Under the pieces are notes generated by a model. The model saw only the letters and a program-made list of their open reading frames with translations. It was not told the origin of the DNA and searched no databases. A DNA stretch of 64,000 nucleotides. Origin: Blakeslea trispora (Eukaryota > Mucoromycota > Mucoromycetes > Mucorales > Choanephoraceae). The position numbers were made by a program, and so were the translations under genes. Each line of letters opens with the position of its first letter. The first letter of the stretch is position 1. Location of the stretch: positions 62,001 to 126,000 of the forward strand of contig JAIWNE010000065.1 of assembly GCA_025331445.1 (NCBI GenBank). The letters are read 5' to 3'. Positions 45,239-56,910 of the stretch are shown here, piece after piece.

Positions 45239-46644
45239 TTACAAGTCTCTAATATGTTCTACTTTGGTACATTCAGGTATATGGTCTCCTCTGTATTTAA
45301 TAAGATAGCTTCCATCTGGCTGTTCTATCACTGTCTTGTTGACAGGACAACCCTAAAGAAAGAAAGAAAAAAAAAAGCATGAATTTCATATGCATTTGGG
45401 TCGGAATAGGGCTTTCATGTATCCGAGTTTGTCCGAGTGATTTTTTTTTCTTACCTTACAACTATTGGCACATTTATAATATACACTCTTGCAGCCAGTT
45501 TTCTTTTGTATAGTATTACCATTGTTTTTCCAGAAATAATGGTCGTCATAAGGGAAATCGGCTGTCTCTACAATTTTGGTGATCGCTTGCATGGATTTTC
45601 TTCTGCGAGACATTTTTGTCGGCATCATGCTATTACTGCTTGAGGTGCTCGGATGGCTACCAAATTGAACCAATCAGAATTTTATTTGACAATTCAGTAG
45701 TCTTATTACCTGCTATTACTAAATGAAGGTAGAGGGAAAAGTTGCTGAGAGGAAGGATTGGGTGCTGAGGCAGACATGAGATTGTTGTTTTGTCCGTTTA
45801 TAGAGAGTTGATTGATAGAAAGAAGAGAAGAGGAGTTACGTCGAGGTGACATGACGATAGGCCTTGGAATTGTGTAAGGTGCAATTCTTCGGTGTAAATG
45901 GTTGTCATTATTAGGTGAAGTTGACAGTATGTTTGTTGTTGTGTTATTATTCGGTAATGGTGGAGAACTTGGAAAGTGGTGAGAGGAAGTGATTGTATTA
46001 TTAGTGCTGTTGATATGATTATTACTGCTATTATTGTTGTTATTATGATTAAACTGTGTTTGTATATTATTGTTGCTAGAGGAAGGATGAAGGCGACTTT
46101 CTTTGGTTTTTTCTTTGAGGAGCATTTCCTGGTTCTTGAGGTAAAGATCGAGCTCCTTTGCTTTTAGTTTTGCTTCTTCTGTTCGTCGCTTATCTTCTTC
46201 TACTTTGCTAGCTAAAATAAGCTTCAAAAGTTCTGGATTACCATGATATTTTGTGATGACTGATTGGAGGTCTGTAAGTGGTGTTTGTTGTTGTTGTTGT
46301 TGCTGTTGTTGCTGCTGTTGTTGTTGTTGCTGTTGCTGTTGTTGTAGAAGCGAAGACGTGTTGAGTAACTGGGAAGTTGAGTCATAAGCAGATAAATAAG
46401 AAGATGATGTATTGTCTGTCCTCTTTTGGAAGCCTGAGGATGATATTGGTGGTGGTATACTATTGTTAAATTTAAAGGACTGAGTTGAAGTATATGGTAG
46501 CAATCCTGCATCGTCGTTAGATGGGAATGTGTGATCCATTAATCCAAGCTGATTTTTGTTGCTTGTGATTTTATTGACTTGGTGTGGACTATATGCTTTT
46601 GAAGATGTTAAAGTATGAATATTCATATTCTTTCTTTCTCTCAT
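45239..46644 (-). CDS. PolyQ protein with C-terminal WRKY/GCM1-like zinc finger
   Basis: Three exons (46644-45710, 45656-45455, 45352-45239) give 416 residues. Translation could also start at the in-frame ATG at 46626. The N-terminal part is low-complexity, with a Gln run at about residues 98-122. A charged helix follows (LLKLILASKVEEDKRRTEEA), then Asn/Ser-rich stretches. The last 70 residues form a compact domain: DDHYFWKNNGNTIQKKTG, SVYYKCANSCK, GCPVNKTVIEQPDGSYLIKY and RGDHIPEC. Order and spacing match the WRKY/GCM1 zinc-finger fold: an aromatic-Trp strand at the WRKYGQK position, then YYKC and GCPV-K, then a Y-x-G-x-H strand. Likely zinc ligands are Cys374, Cys378 or Cys381, His403 and Cys407. 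The canonical WRKYGQK is replaced by FWKNNGN. It is probably a DNA-binding regulator; that is inference. Confidence 0.82.
46279..46347 (-). repeat. CAG/CAA tract encoding polyglutamine
   Basis: An imperfect CAA/CAG array encoding about 22 Gln in exon 1 of the WRKY-like gene. The alternative-frame Asn/Ser run is a shadow. Confidence 0.9.
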
Positions 46645-49435
46645 CAATCAGATAGAAGAGATAAAAGAAAAAGCGAACAAAAAACGAGAGAGTTATATGT
46701 ATATCTTTAGGAGGTCAAGAAAAAATTTGAATAGAAAGTAAAATCAACAAGTGAACGAATAGAACAAGTAAAAGAGAGAAAGGAAAAAAGAAAAGAAGAT
46801 ATTGCTTTTTTATGCTTTTATAGTATACTCTTGCTCACCGTACAATTTCCAACGTATATCTCCCCCCCTTCGGAAAACTAAAAAAATCTGGGAATGTCAA
46901 ACATTTCCCAGGGCCAGAAACAAAGTGGTACCGACTTTGTAATCCCTCTGCTACTTTGTGTAGTCAAACAATGGAAAGTGTTGACTTATCCCATTAAATC
47001 ACAGAAAATACAATGGACCCAAGTTTGCATGTGATGGCGGATCGACTTTGTATTCTTCTCCCACCTCTTCTCTCTTATTCAGTTTCCCTTTCTTTCATTG
47101 GTACTAGTTTCTCAAGAGGTAACCCGATATACAATGGAATTGAGGTAACCTCTCGTCTACCTGCGTCTTCATTCATACGAGAGTTGACGGAGACCTAACT
47201 TTTATTTTGAAGCCCGATATTCTTGTTTCCGCAAATACCACTAAACACTCTTATATGGCTTTACCCCGCATTATGAATATTTCTTTGTGTAGCCTTTCAA
47301 ATCACACACTCTCTTCTCAAGTGAGTTGATAAAAAGATAGGTAAATCAATCAAAAGATAAGCTTATGACTTGTTATATGTAAAAAGCAGATAAGAAAAAG
47401 GAAAAAAAAAGAGGAAAAATAAATGAATAACAAACCTAGGTAACATCGACTTTCATGATATATTCACACTCATACGTAGCGATTGTTGAAAAAGCAAAGA
47501 TCAAAAAAAAAAAAGCTTAAAAAGGGGTACTTGAATCTTTTTTTTTTATTCAGAGTTTTACAAGCTCTTTCCTTTTTTATTTATTTATTTTCCGTAATTG
47601 TCTACTTTCGTGTTCTCTCATACACAGCTCAAGAGAAAAAAAAAAATAACGCTCGGAAAATTTCAGTTTGATTTATCGAACCAATAGACTGCTTGGTTGT
47701 CAATATTTGTATTGACCCGATAACATCCCTTTAGATTAATTTTCTCACAATGTAAATCTTTTTTTTTCTGTTACTATTGGTCTTTAACATGGCCATTTCA
47801 TTATATCTTCATGGTACGACAAAAATAGAAAGAATAATGCAATTTAGGAAACTGAATTAATGCCAAATGGCTTACCTAACACTTTTGAAAAAACTTGGAA
47901 TAACGGGAAACAGTGGTATTTTTTTTTTTACGATATTGGGTCTTGACCACCCTTTTGCATTTTCCTCCTCTTTTTTTGCCATAATGTGAAATTTTGCTTT
48001 GTCATTGTATATATTACCAATCAATGTTGGCTATCAAAATATTGAAGAACAAAATCAGATAAAGAAAATTTACAAGTAACGCGCTTTAACAAATTCAAGG
48101 CGAAATAACCTGATTCATCAATTTCAGGGTTATTTTTTTTTTATATTACAAAGGTTGAACCTTTGGTATCCATTTGCTGTACTTTAAACTCATCACCTTT
48201 CGGGCAAACTTTTTGTATACCCTTTTTTTTCGGGTATGCTATTTCAGATGATTTCATTCAATGAATGCAATGCATAAAACCCTGAGAAGGGCAAGTAACA
48301 TGTCGAATTCGTCTAAAATAAACAGACTTTGTAAAATGAAAAGAAAGTGTTTGTCTTTTATGATTTAGTGCTAACAACTAAGTAGCAAAGTGTTTTTGTA
48401 CCAACAAAGAGCTTTGCAATCTCAAAAATATAATAAAAAGAAAACATTTGGTTCTTACATGTTGTCTTGGATCGTCAAAATGATGTCCAAGTAGCGATAG
48501 AGTATAGTCTTGAATGTAAAACTTTCAACTAATGTTACACAAATTCTATAACTGTTGTAGCTCGATAACTTTAAATTAAGGCACTTTATAACTTTTGATA
48601 CAGATGTAAATGTAGGCGTATGATAAAGGATATGATGTCAGAACAGGACTAGTTGTTAGTATGATTAATGACTTCATTTATAACAAAGCCAAATACAACA
48701 CCTGCAGTAACGATTGCAACTCTCAGGAAACCGCACATTCAAAACAATACACTGTTACAATGACATATTTGTTGCTAATGCTGTTAATGCTGCTATTTCG
48801 TAGAAGCAAGAGAATGGCCGAGTTTCACCAAGTACTTGAAATAATAGCCTGCGTATTATCTTGCAAGCAATATTCTCTTTGTTTTTCACATCTTCAACGT
48901 AAATCAACATTGCCATCACATACCTGTTAATTTTATTACAAGCATTTTAATGTAAACCTTGAACCAAAGCCATAATTGTAAAAGTAGCTCTACTGTAATC
49001 GCAGCTTCAATATAGATCCTGTTCCTTTCTTTTATCAGCTTTGCAAAAGCTTTGCTCAAAGTTTTGAATTATGCTTTTTGAATTCATTGTCACTCACCAT
49101 ATAAAAACAAGAAGCATACCGGGTACACGTACACGCTTCATTAGTTTTGGTAACACATGCAAGAAACGCTTGATAAGGTTTGGTGGAGGATCAAATAAAA
49201 AGTAGGCGACAAATCCCAGTTCGATCTTAGCACTTGGTATGCAGAACTGTATATTTTTGTCGCTTCGTCTTTCTAAACAAAGAATACTTTTTTGCCGACT
49301 ACAAAGAAAATAAGTCAATGCTACTATTAGCTGCATCGTGATCCCTTGGTATAGTTGGCTTTGAATGGTTTTCATGGTGTAAACATAAACTTTCTCGGCC
49401 GGATGGTCTGATCTCGTTGTAGAATAAGAAGAAGT
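46645..49435. other. Gene-poor AT-rich region
   Basis: No gene recognised in 2.8 kb. Small hairpins occur, for example AAAGGTT/AACCTTT near 48154-48168 and ATACCC/GGGTAT near 48218-48238. Open frames such as 48661-48930 have no motif. It forms the left edge of the transposon-rich stretch. Confidence 0.5.
46815..46822 (-). promoter_or_regulatory. TATA-like element of WRKY-like gene
   Basis: TATAAAAG on the minus strand, about 175 bases upstream of the start codon at 46644. Confidence 0.35.
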
Positions 49436-50634
49436 TTGCTCCCTGTAGAACTCCGTTTCAAAGCCTTTACTCGAAAGACCTCTGGTACCAAAAATAACAA
49501 CAATAGGCTTCCTTCTATAGTCTTTTTTGATATTGAGGCAGTAGTATTGTACCAAAGAGTTTTGAAAATTCTTGAGCGGGTCGTTATGCTTAATAAGGGA
49601 GCAACTTTGGCTGAATTGACGTCCTCTCTGCCAGTCAAGGTCTGTAAGGCTACCATTCGTCGTGCATTGCGCAAAATGAGATATGGGTGCCGAGTAGCAC
49701 AGAAGAAGCCCTTCTTGTACCCTCTTCATAGAAAGAAGAAGCTCGAACTTGCCAAAAAGTACAAGTACTGGACAGTAGAAGATGGGAAGAAAGTAATTTG
49801 GACGGACAAAAGTTCAATTGAAAATGGTAGGAATTCTGCTCAGGTGATGGCCTGGCGCCGGCCTAATGAAAAGTACTTGGAGGAATGTCTAGCACCCAGT
49901 TTCATGAGCGGTAGGACCAGTATAATGGTTTGGGGGCCATTAGGTTTGGTCATCAGTCCCGACCCCACTTCTGCAGCGATATAGATCGCAAGGGGAAAGG
50001 CTTTGTATCATCCATATACAACGGCCCTCTCCTCGAATTCTATGGACAGGAGCAAAACCTAGTATTGATGGAAGATGGGGCTCTTGTTCATAGATGTAGA
50101 GCTGCAAAAAACTGGAAGGTGCTAGACTGGCCTGCACAGTCGCCAGATTCAAACCATATGATATTTGAGTAATTCGGCTAGGCGAAATGAGCCTCCTTTA
50201 ATCCTTTATTGAAAGTGAGGGAAGATTCATAAGTCAAAAGTAAATTGGCTTATAATAGAAATCAATCTCTTGTCATTTAAATTCAGTACCAACAAAATAC
50301 GCAGAATCATTTATATAATTTCTACCTTCTAATATGATGTTAACATTGTATTAGAAGGCTTTAGTAATTATAGGTGCCATCGAATTCGACTTGGTTATAG
50401 GATGTATAGGGAAATACCACAAACCAGATAGAAAATCTTTGGATGATCATAAATCGACGAGTGCAGATCTACCGAAGCAGACATGGGCGTTTTCCCAACG
50501 CAGAAGCTTACAGGGCATGTTTGCAAGCAATACGGGACAGTTTCCGACCAAGAGGTTGGAATAATCTCATTGCAAACATGCCCAGAAGAATAAGATATGC
50601 TCTTTCCCGCAAAGGTGGGCTAAGTAGATTTTAG
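49436..50634 (+). pseudogene. Tc1/mariner transposase pseudogene, frameshifted and interrupted
   Basis: The first open part (49436-49983) has the Tc1-type sequence WTVEDGKKVIWTDKSSIE with the first catalytic Asp, then VMAWRRPNEKYLEECLAPSF and TSIMVWG. Similarity then moves to the next frame at a G-run near 49928-49935 and continues to about 50156 (FVSSIYNGPLLEF, LDWPAQSPDSN), where the second catalytic Asp lies. The C-terminal part resumes at about 50424 with QIENLWMIINRRVQ and runs to 50634. Between them lies a 270-bp insertion listed separately. The N-terminal DNA-binding domain is missing or unrecognisable. The copy is inactive because of the frameshift, the insertion and the missing N-terminus. 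Confidence 0.88.
50157..50426. mobile_element. 270-bp insertion inside the transposase, 7-bp target duplication
   Basis: The heptamer CAAACCA occurs at 50150-50156 and again at 50420-50426. Taking out the 270 bases between the copies makes the transposase frame continuous across the SPDSN/QIENLW junction, so this is a precise insertion. The insert is AT-rich, non-coding and contains a 10-bp perfect stem (50325-50334 with 50349-50358). I see no clear terminal inverted repeats. The size and duplication suggest a small non-autonomous element of unknown class. Confidence 0.7.
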
Positions 50635-52740
50635 TTTGCCACTAATCTAGTTAGATCTGTATTTTTAAAGTAATAAAGACTTTAAAAGTAAATTCAGACA
50701 GTGCTTAATGAAATTTTGAGGGTCTGAAGACATCTAGTAACAGTTTAGGGGTGTTTAGTAGGCCAAGATCAATGATGATGATGGCAATTTGGATTTTGCG
50801 GGAAATTAAACTTTCATCTTATGTTTTGTAACCCCACTGTACAGAAGACACTCTGACACTTTGAGAAAAGGACCATAGAAGTAACTCTGTACTGGAAGTT
50901 TGCTCGCTGATGTGAGCAATTATAAGAACATTCGAAAATGTCGCGTCTTGAGTTTTTGCATATTTTAAAATAGATGCACTTTATTTCCCAATAGATGGTA
51001 CAGTATGGTCCCAGAAACAAGCCTATATCAATCTTGATTTTTTTCTTGGCTAAGTACATTATTATTTTGTAAAGAGACAAGTGCCGAGGTTATAGCATTT
51101 CGGCAGGTAAGCTTCTCAAGAAGTATCATGCTGCTTGCTTACCATAAATTCAAATATGCATGAACACAAAAAAGAAAAGAAAATGGATAAAGTATAGTAG
51201 GCTTACATACTATGCTATCTATGTATTTATGTATTTGTATTAAACTTTTCTTACAAGAAAACCCAAAAGCCATAGTCAATGTAGATGATAAGTGTTTTTC
51301 ATTTTTATTGGATTTATAAAATAAGAGACAATAAAATAAAAGACAAGTAAAGTAGATTAAAGTAAGAAAAAGAACGGCGCAGCTGCGCTGGTCACCCCTT
51401 CCCCCAACAAAAACCTAGCGAGGAGTTGAATCCTGCCAGTAAAGAGAAGCCCATCCCATTCGTCTTTAGCTACCAACAGAAAAAAAAAGCCCTAAAGCGA
51501 AAAAAAAAGTGAATGTGTTTCGAGCTTTTCTTTTTCTAAACCAGAGAGAAAAAAAACTTTGAAGCAAAAAAAAGTGAATGCATTTCAGCTTTTCTTTTCT
51601 AGGACAAAGAGGGAGAGAAAAGAAGAAAAAAGAGAAAAGAAAAGAAAAGAAAAAACTAGTTAAAGGTGATAAACTTTTCTGTGTAACTCTCGTTACATGA
51701 AAAGACTTGTCGCATGAAATATTATAGAATAGCTCCAACTAACCAAACAGTGACATGTGTGGTATGTATCTGCAGAGAAAAATCTACTGAATTAGATAAA
51801 AAGTGTACCAATACCTTTGGGCAATAAATAGCAGAAGAAAAATGGGAAAGAAGCAAGCATAAAAGGGGAGAAGAACAAAAAGTAAACAGACAATTAAGAG
51901 GAACCTATAAGAGCCAAGCAATCTGAAAGAACCCCAAAGAAGGCAATCAGTTGCATCATCTTTACATCTTATTGGTACCCTTGTTCGATAGTTACTGCTT
52001 TGGATGCCTGAACTCAAGCGCTCGGCGATCAAGCTTTTTCTTTCGTGTCCGTTTTTTAGTACATTCGATAATCTGTTTCAAAGACAGAAAGAGAGGGAGA
52101 GGGAAGGGATTGACATGTGAATAAACTCTGTTTTCTTTCCCTTCATTTAGAAAAGGAAGGATGAGATGAAGTGAATTGTGGGGATTTTCTAGGTGTGACA
52201 CCTCTTTCTAGCAACTAATGATATGTCTAAATCAGACTAAGAAACAAGGGGAATGAACTGTAATTTATCTGTTAAGTCAAGATGAGTTAAAGAAGATTAA
52301 AGAGAGAGTTTTATTCAGTGTAGAATGAGATTGTCAATACAAATTGAGCTTAGTGACACAAAGTCTTAGATAAATGTCTTGATTTAATGATGCATCTAGC
52401 TTACGATACATCAAGCTGAAAAGCAGCAACAGAAAGATCAAAGCAACCGTCTGTGCATATGGGAGTATATTGAGCAGTCAAGAACTATTTGAGTAAAATA
52501 AGCAGAGCTTGCATGGTTGTTACTGTTGTTGCTACTGCTAATACTACTGTCTGACTAACAAATTTTGCATTGTCCAAAAGAATGTCAATCTCTACTTTTT
52601 CAAAAGCTTTATAATATGGCCATTATAAAGGCAAATCTTTAAGCTTAAAGCACATTAGAAGATGCCACAGTCTTCTATGCATCACACATTGAAGATGGAA
52701 TCATAGTATACTGCCTCTAAAATCGGATTCGAAACTTTAA
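50635..52740. other. Gene-poor region
   Basis: No gene recognised. It includes purine-rich tracts at 51470-51660 and a short GC-richer segment at about 51376-51480. That segment has a weak match to RNA polymerase III A and B boxes on the minus strand (see rejected items). Frames at 51784-52201 have no motif. Confidence 0.5.
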
Positions 52741-52995
52741 ATAAATATCACTGAGTTTGAGGCTATCATCGTTGATTGTTGGCAAAGAAATCAACCACAG
52801 ATCGAAATCGCCCAAAAACTTAAAATCAATCCAGTCACCGTTAACAGGACCATTAAGAAATTTCAAGCCAGAGGTACAGTTGAAAGAGCTGAGGGTTTCG
52901 GAAGACCCAAATCTCTTGACGAACGAAGCAAGAGAGTCCTCAAGAGAGCCATCCAAAAGGACAGATCTGTCACCCTTGCTTCTTTGCACACCTGA
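52741..52995 (+). pseudogene. Tc1/mariner transposase N-terminal fragment
   Basis: An open stretch of 84 codons without its own ATG, ending in TGA at 52993, encodes the bipartite helix-turn-helix DNA-binding region of a Tc1-type transposase. It reads PQIEIAQKLKINPVTVNRTI, then KKFQARGTVERAEGFGRPKS, then LKRAIQKDRSVTLASL. The pattern (A-x-x-L-x-I-x-x-x-TV-x-R-x-I-x-x-F-x-x-x-G-x-V, followed by GRP-K-L) is that of the paired-like domain, including the GRPR-like AT-hook linker. No catalytic domain follows. It is therefore a fragment of a different copy from the one at 49.4-50.6 kb, whose C-terminal part lies upstream. Confidence 0.85.
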
Positions 52996-53082
52996 AACAT
53001 TACAAAAACAAACATCATTATGTCAATCATGACCATCTTTCTTGACAAGTAATTTTGATTAACTCTGGGTCTTAACTAAAAG

Positions 53083-54470
53083 ATCTGATCAAAGACTTTA
53101 GAGGATATGACTCGTCTGATGAGTTTGACACCTTGCATGAGCTGATATGTAAAACTGAAAAGCAAACCGATTCAATGAAAAAGCGGAAATTGCTCTTGTT
53201 GTCTAGTTCTTCCACGGCATCCGAAGACACACAGACCTTTTTTTTAGAACGATGGTATGGTCAACAATTAACGTTAGGCTTTTTAAATCTAATGCTTGTT
53301 ACAGGCCGATGACGATAAAAGTAAAAGTATTGTTGCAGAGTTCGCCAGAAAATGCGAAAAAAGCTCTCTACTTGAAAAAAAAGATAGTAAGTTCTTACAT
53401 TAGTTTGGGATGCTTGGCTTATATATTACTACATACATTCTAATGTTTTTCATGTAGTTTGAGGGGAGAAGCTTCCGACGACTTAGCAAAATTTCTATTG
53501 ATCAATCAATATGCTTTGCACAACACTTATCCAAAAAGGGTGGCAAAAATTTTGTCTTCAATAGATATTTTGAAGCCCTTGGGACTAACTAGTGCTGAAA
53601 CAAGTCTCATCACCGACTTTTTGAAGGCATACATATAAAAACAAGAGTTAGTGTTATATATTAATGCGTATCGTAGGACGATACTTTGCCTTCACAAAAT
53701 GAAAATTTCTTCAGCCTTGCGTTGTCGTTCCTTACTTGAGTGTAAGTCAAATGCATAATTATGTTTATTTATGCTATTGAAACTAGCAATCTTGTTACAG
53801 AAAGAAGTGTTATACACTGAATCGCAAAAGATTAAGCTTGCTTTTGGAAAATGAGCTCATGAATGTAGTCCTTCGTCTTCTAGATCTTTTTTTTATTGAT
53901 GAATGTAGATTGATGCCCAACATTGAAGCCATGGGGTAATTTACCAATTGATTTGGACTGACTCTATGTTAACATTTCTCTCTGATCTTTCAAAGTACTA
54001 ATTTGAAATCAAATGGCATGAAAAAGGCTGATGGTGGTTTGGTCCTAGACCATACCTTCACTGTCTTACAGTATGAAGCAAAATCATGCACAACAAGTGT
54101 TAAAGCATTGCAAGAAGATTTCGAGAAAATGATGATAAGTGCAACAACCCATTTATCATTATTGAAAGATGAGTACGAAGAGCCAAAGGTAATCCTTGTC
54201 CAGATTTCAGGTAAGCCGATAAGTACGAAATTGATAGTATACAAAAAAAAATCATAAAGGTCTATGCTTGAACTTGTATTTGGTTAATCTTTTTCTTGAA
54301 GACCCAATTTATCGATGCATTCACTTTCAGCAATGCTTCTTGCCTGATCACCGCAGTGATGCTTGTCGCCTTTTGGATCTCTACAAGGGCCTAAAGAAAG
54401 CCAAGGCAAGTATAACCTCTTTTTGTTTTACTTTTTTAAAAAAAAAAATTGAACTGTTTGGTAGACTGTG
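53083..54470 (+). pseudogene. Eroded multi-exon gene of unknown family
   Basis: Protein-like open segments follow one another on the plus strand. 53083-53250 has SSSSTASEDTQTFFLERW at its end. 53308-53391 reads ADDDKSKSIVAEFARKCEKS. 53461-53638 reads DDLAKFLLINQYALHNTYPK, then RVAKILSSIDILKPLGLTSA and a stop. 54003-54257 contains KADGGLVLDHTFTVLQYEAK and EEPKVILVQISGKPI. 54268-54420 contains HFQQCFLPDHRSDACRLLDL. The best frames of the first three cannot be joined with GT..AG introns without a one-base shift at each junction, and the third ends in a stop. I therefore call it a decayed gene. It could instead be two genes with unusual introns. No function is proposed. Confidence 0.4.
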
Positions 54471-55951
54471 ATAGGGGAAGTAATGAAGTGTTACTCAAAG
54501 AAAGGAGAATGACTGTAGTGCTTTGTTTGAAAATAAATAAGAGCTAAGCAAATACCTAAAAAAAAACCGTGTTTACTCTCTAAGTACCAGACAAAGATAT
54601 GCGAAGTATAGTAGCCAATAAACAATACAAATGGACAAGTTTAATATCAATATATAAAAGTTTAAGCTAGCATCAACAGTATTGTCATATCCAATAGCAG
54701 CATAAACTTGTCTTAATCTTCCTCTATTGACGTCAACCTTTTTTTGGTGATGTATTTTCATGTTAGTGCTTCAAAAGCAAAGTTGATACAAGTCGATTAA
54801 TATATTAACCATGACTTCTATGTTGGGTATCGATTTACATTCCTGAGAATCGGTATACATCCTAGAACCATTGCATCATCATCAGCATCAACTTACTAGC
54901 AACAACATGTAGCCTGTGTTGACTGAAGTCGAAGTACAACTCAATCCACTTTGGGTGAAAAAGCTGGTATGTCCAGTCAAACAAAAGTCCAACTGAAAAA
55001 GACGACACTTCTGAACAACAACAGTACTGTTCGCTCTGTTTGCACACAAGCAAAACAACGACAGGCCAATGCAGCAAGACGAGAGCAACAAGATCAATAG
55101 ACATCATATGAGAGAGTAATGAGGGTGTATAGATATGCAAGCAAGCATAAATAGCAATACATGACACCAGTAATACGAGTACACAATGGCATCAACGGTA
55201 GGCAGAAACAACAGTAACAACGGCAGTAGCATATACCACACATAGAAAAACAACCTGCAAATGGGGGGGTGTCTTCCTCCCATTTGTTTGCCCCGTAAAG
55301 CATCAAGAGTTGCAAGCATAGTTAGCAAGCCCTCATGTTTACGGCCGCTATAGCAGGTCATAGCTACATGGTACAAGTATGGCAAGAAGGCTTTTGACAG
55401 CAACAAAAGCAGCAATGACAGCAACAGCAAGCATATTATAGCTCGTCTTCGGCCTGTGTCAACAAATTTCAGGTCATGAAAGGATCCTTTGTTTGCGTTT
55501 CTCGTAATATCTCTTCCTATTGTTGCGACTTCGACTATTTTACTTGTTGTTTTAGAGTCTCTGCCTACAAAATTTAGGATTTCTTTAAACAAGAAGTTTG
55601 CTTTGTGATTCAAAGCAAACTGTTCCTCATGCTCATTTTGTTCTGAATTTAATAAAAAAAAAGCTATGTATACAGTCGGCACTGAAGGTGCTTGAAAGAG
55701 ACTTTGTGTATTGAGCAGGCTGAAAAATATCTCACTCTAATTACAAAAGACAAAAAGCACAGCTTAGGTATTGTTATGCATATATATCTAACAACAGCTT
55801 TAAATCTACCACAAAAAAAACCAGCAAGCTAAATACTTCTTTTAGAAGCCAGGAGAATAAAATGATTAAAAAGTCTAAAAGTAATGTTCAAGCATATTGT
55901 CTTGGAAATGGAAATTTTATATATCACTTTGATCAACAGACTTGAGCTGTT

Positions 55952-56166
55952 TAGAGATATATTCAAAAAGTTTCAGCCCGAAATTTAACCGCGATTGATA
56001 GCCATTCTACAAGAAATAGACTTGAATGAACCAGGATGTCATAGTATGGTTGGGAAGAAAAAGGGCTATCCAACCATGAGATTCTGATTCATTCAAGTCT
56101 ATTTCTTGTAGAATGGCTATCAATCGCGGTTAAATTTCGGGCTGAAACTTTTTGAATATATCTCTA
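55952..56166. mobile_element. 215-bp foldback element with perfect 79-bp inverted arms
   Basis: Bases 55952-56030 are the exact reverse complement of 56088-56166. The 57-base loop contains a further 8-bp stem (ATGGTTGG/CCAACCAT). Both ends read TAGAGATA in the inward direction, so a TA target duplication is possible. There is no coding capacity. Arm identity without a mismatch implies recent formation, gene conversion or selection. A transcript through it would fold into a long double-stranded RNA. Confidence 0.93.
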
Positions 56167-56902
56167 CTTCAGTTTTACCATATAACGAAGTGTTCATACA
56201 CAGTTGGATACATGAGTTCACTGAAGCAAGAATGGCACAAATGTATTGCAGAGCTAACTATCATCGCAGCTAAATGAGAAATAGTACCGGAAAGCCATCT
56301 TCATTATAGCTTAGATTATCGTCATAGTTTCTATTTAGAGAAAGTATGAGGTAGACTCGTTTTGTTGTTACCTTGTCTTTTTTGGATACGAACTTTAGAA
56401 CACTTGCAACAAAGCCTCTATCAGTGACTAATTAGATGACTATTGTTATTCTCGTCACTTTCTCTTCAAGCGAATAATTGCATAACATTCCATCCAAGTT
56501 ATACCGAATAAGGAAGTACAAGCAAATACAGACACTAGAACACTCATGTAAGACATGTGATTGGCGCAGTTGATTTTCGCGTTTTATGTATATGTGTATT
56601 ATAAAAAAGTCTGGTAAGCAAAAAGAAATCAGCAAGCGCAAAATTTGCAAAAGACCTATATTGATCCTTAAACTCGTGGAAGCAAAATAGAAAGATTGCG
56701 GCTCACTTCTTTTAGTTTGCCTTTCTTCCCTGTCCTTCTTTCGTCCTTTGTTTGCCAAGCACGAAAATCCAGTAACCTTCCTAATTTGGCTTTTCAATGG
56801 TCTTGGGATTTTTGTGTCAACTGTTGAATTTAAGACGCGATTAATTGATTAGAAAGATTGTATTAGTCAGACTTTTTTTTTTCTGGAATTTTTCAATTGG
56901 CA

Positions 56903-56910
56903 TATATAAG
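56903..56910 (+). promoter_or_regulatory. TATA box of GST gene
   Basis: TATATAAG, about 62-69 bases upstream of the ATG at 56972. Confidence 0.5.

Noticed and set aside
47013..47198. 61-codon frame upstream of the WRKY-like gene
   Set aside because: Short, no motif, lies in the probable promoter.
49094..49729. 211-codon minus-strand open frame next to the transposase
   Set aside because: Its first half overlaps the transposase antisense, and the rest shows no motif.
51376..51480. Possible tRNA-like or SINE sequence on the minus strand, with an A-box-like TAGCTAAAGACG and B-box-like GATTCAACTCC
   Set aside because: The T-arm stem has at least two mismatches, no acceptor stem pairs, and no second copy was seen, so neither a tRNA nor a SINE can be supported.
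54862..55682. Long minus-strand frames rich in Leu, Cys and Ser
   Set aside because: Low-complexity composition, several overlapping frames open at once, no splice or domain support.
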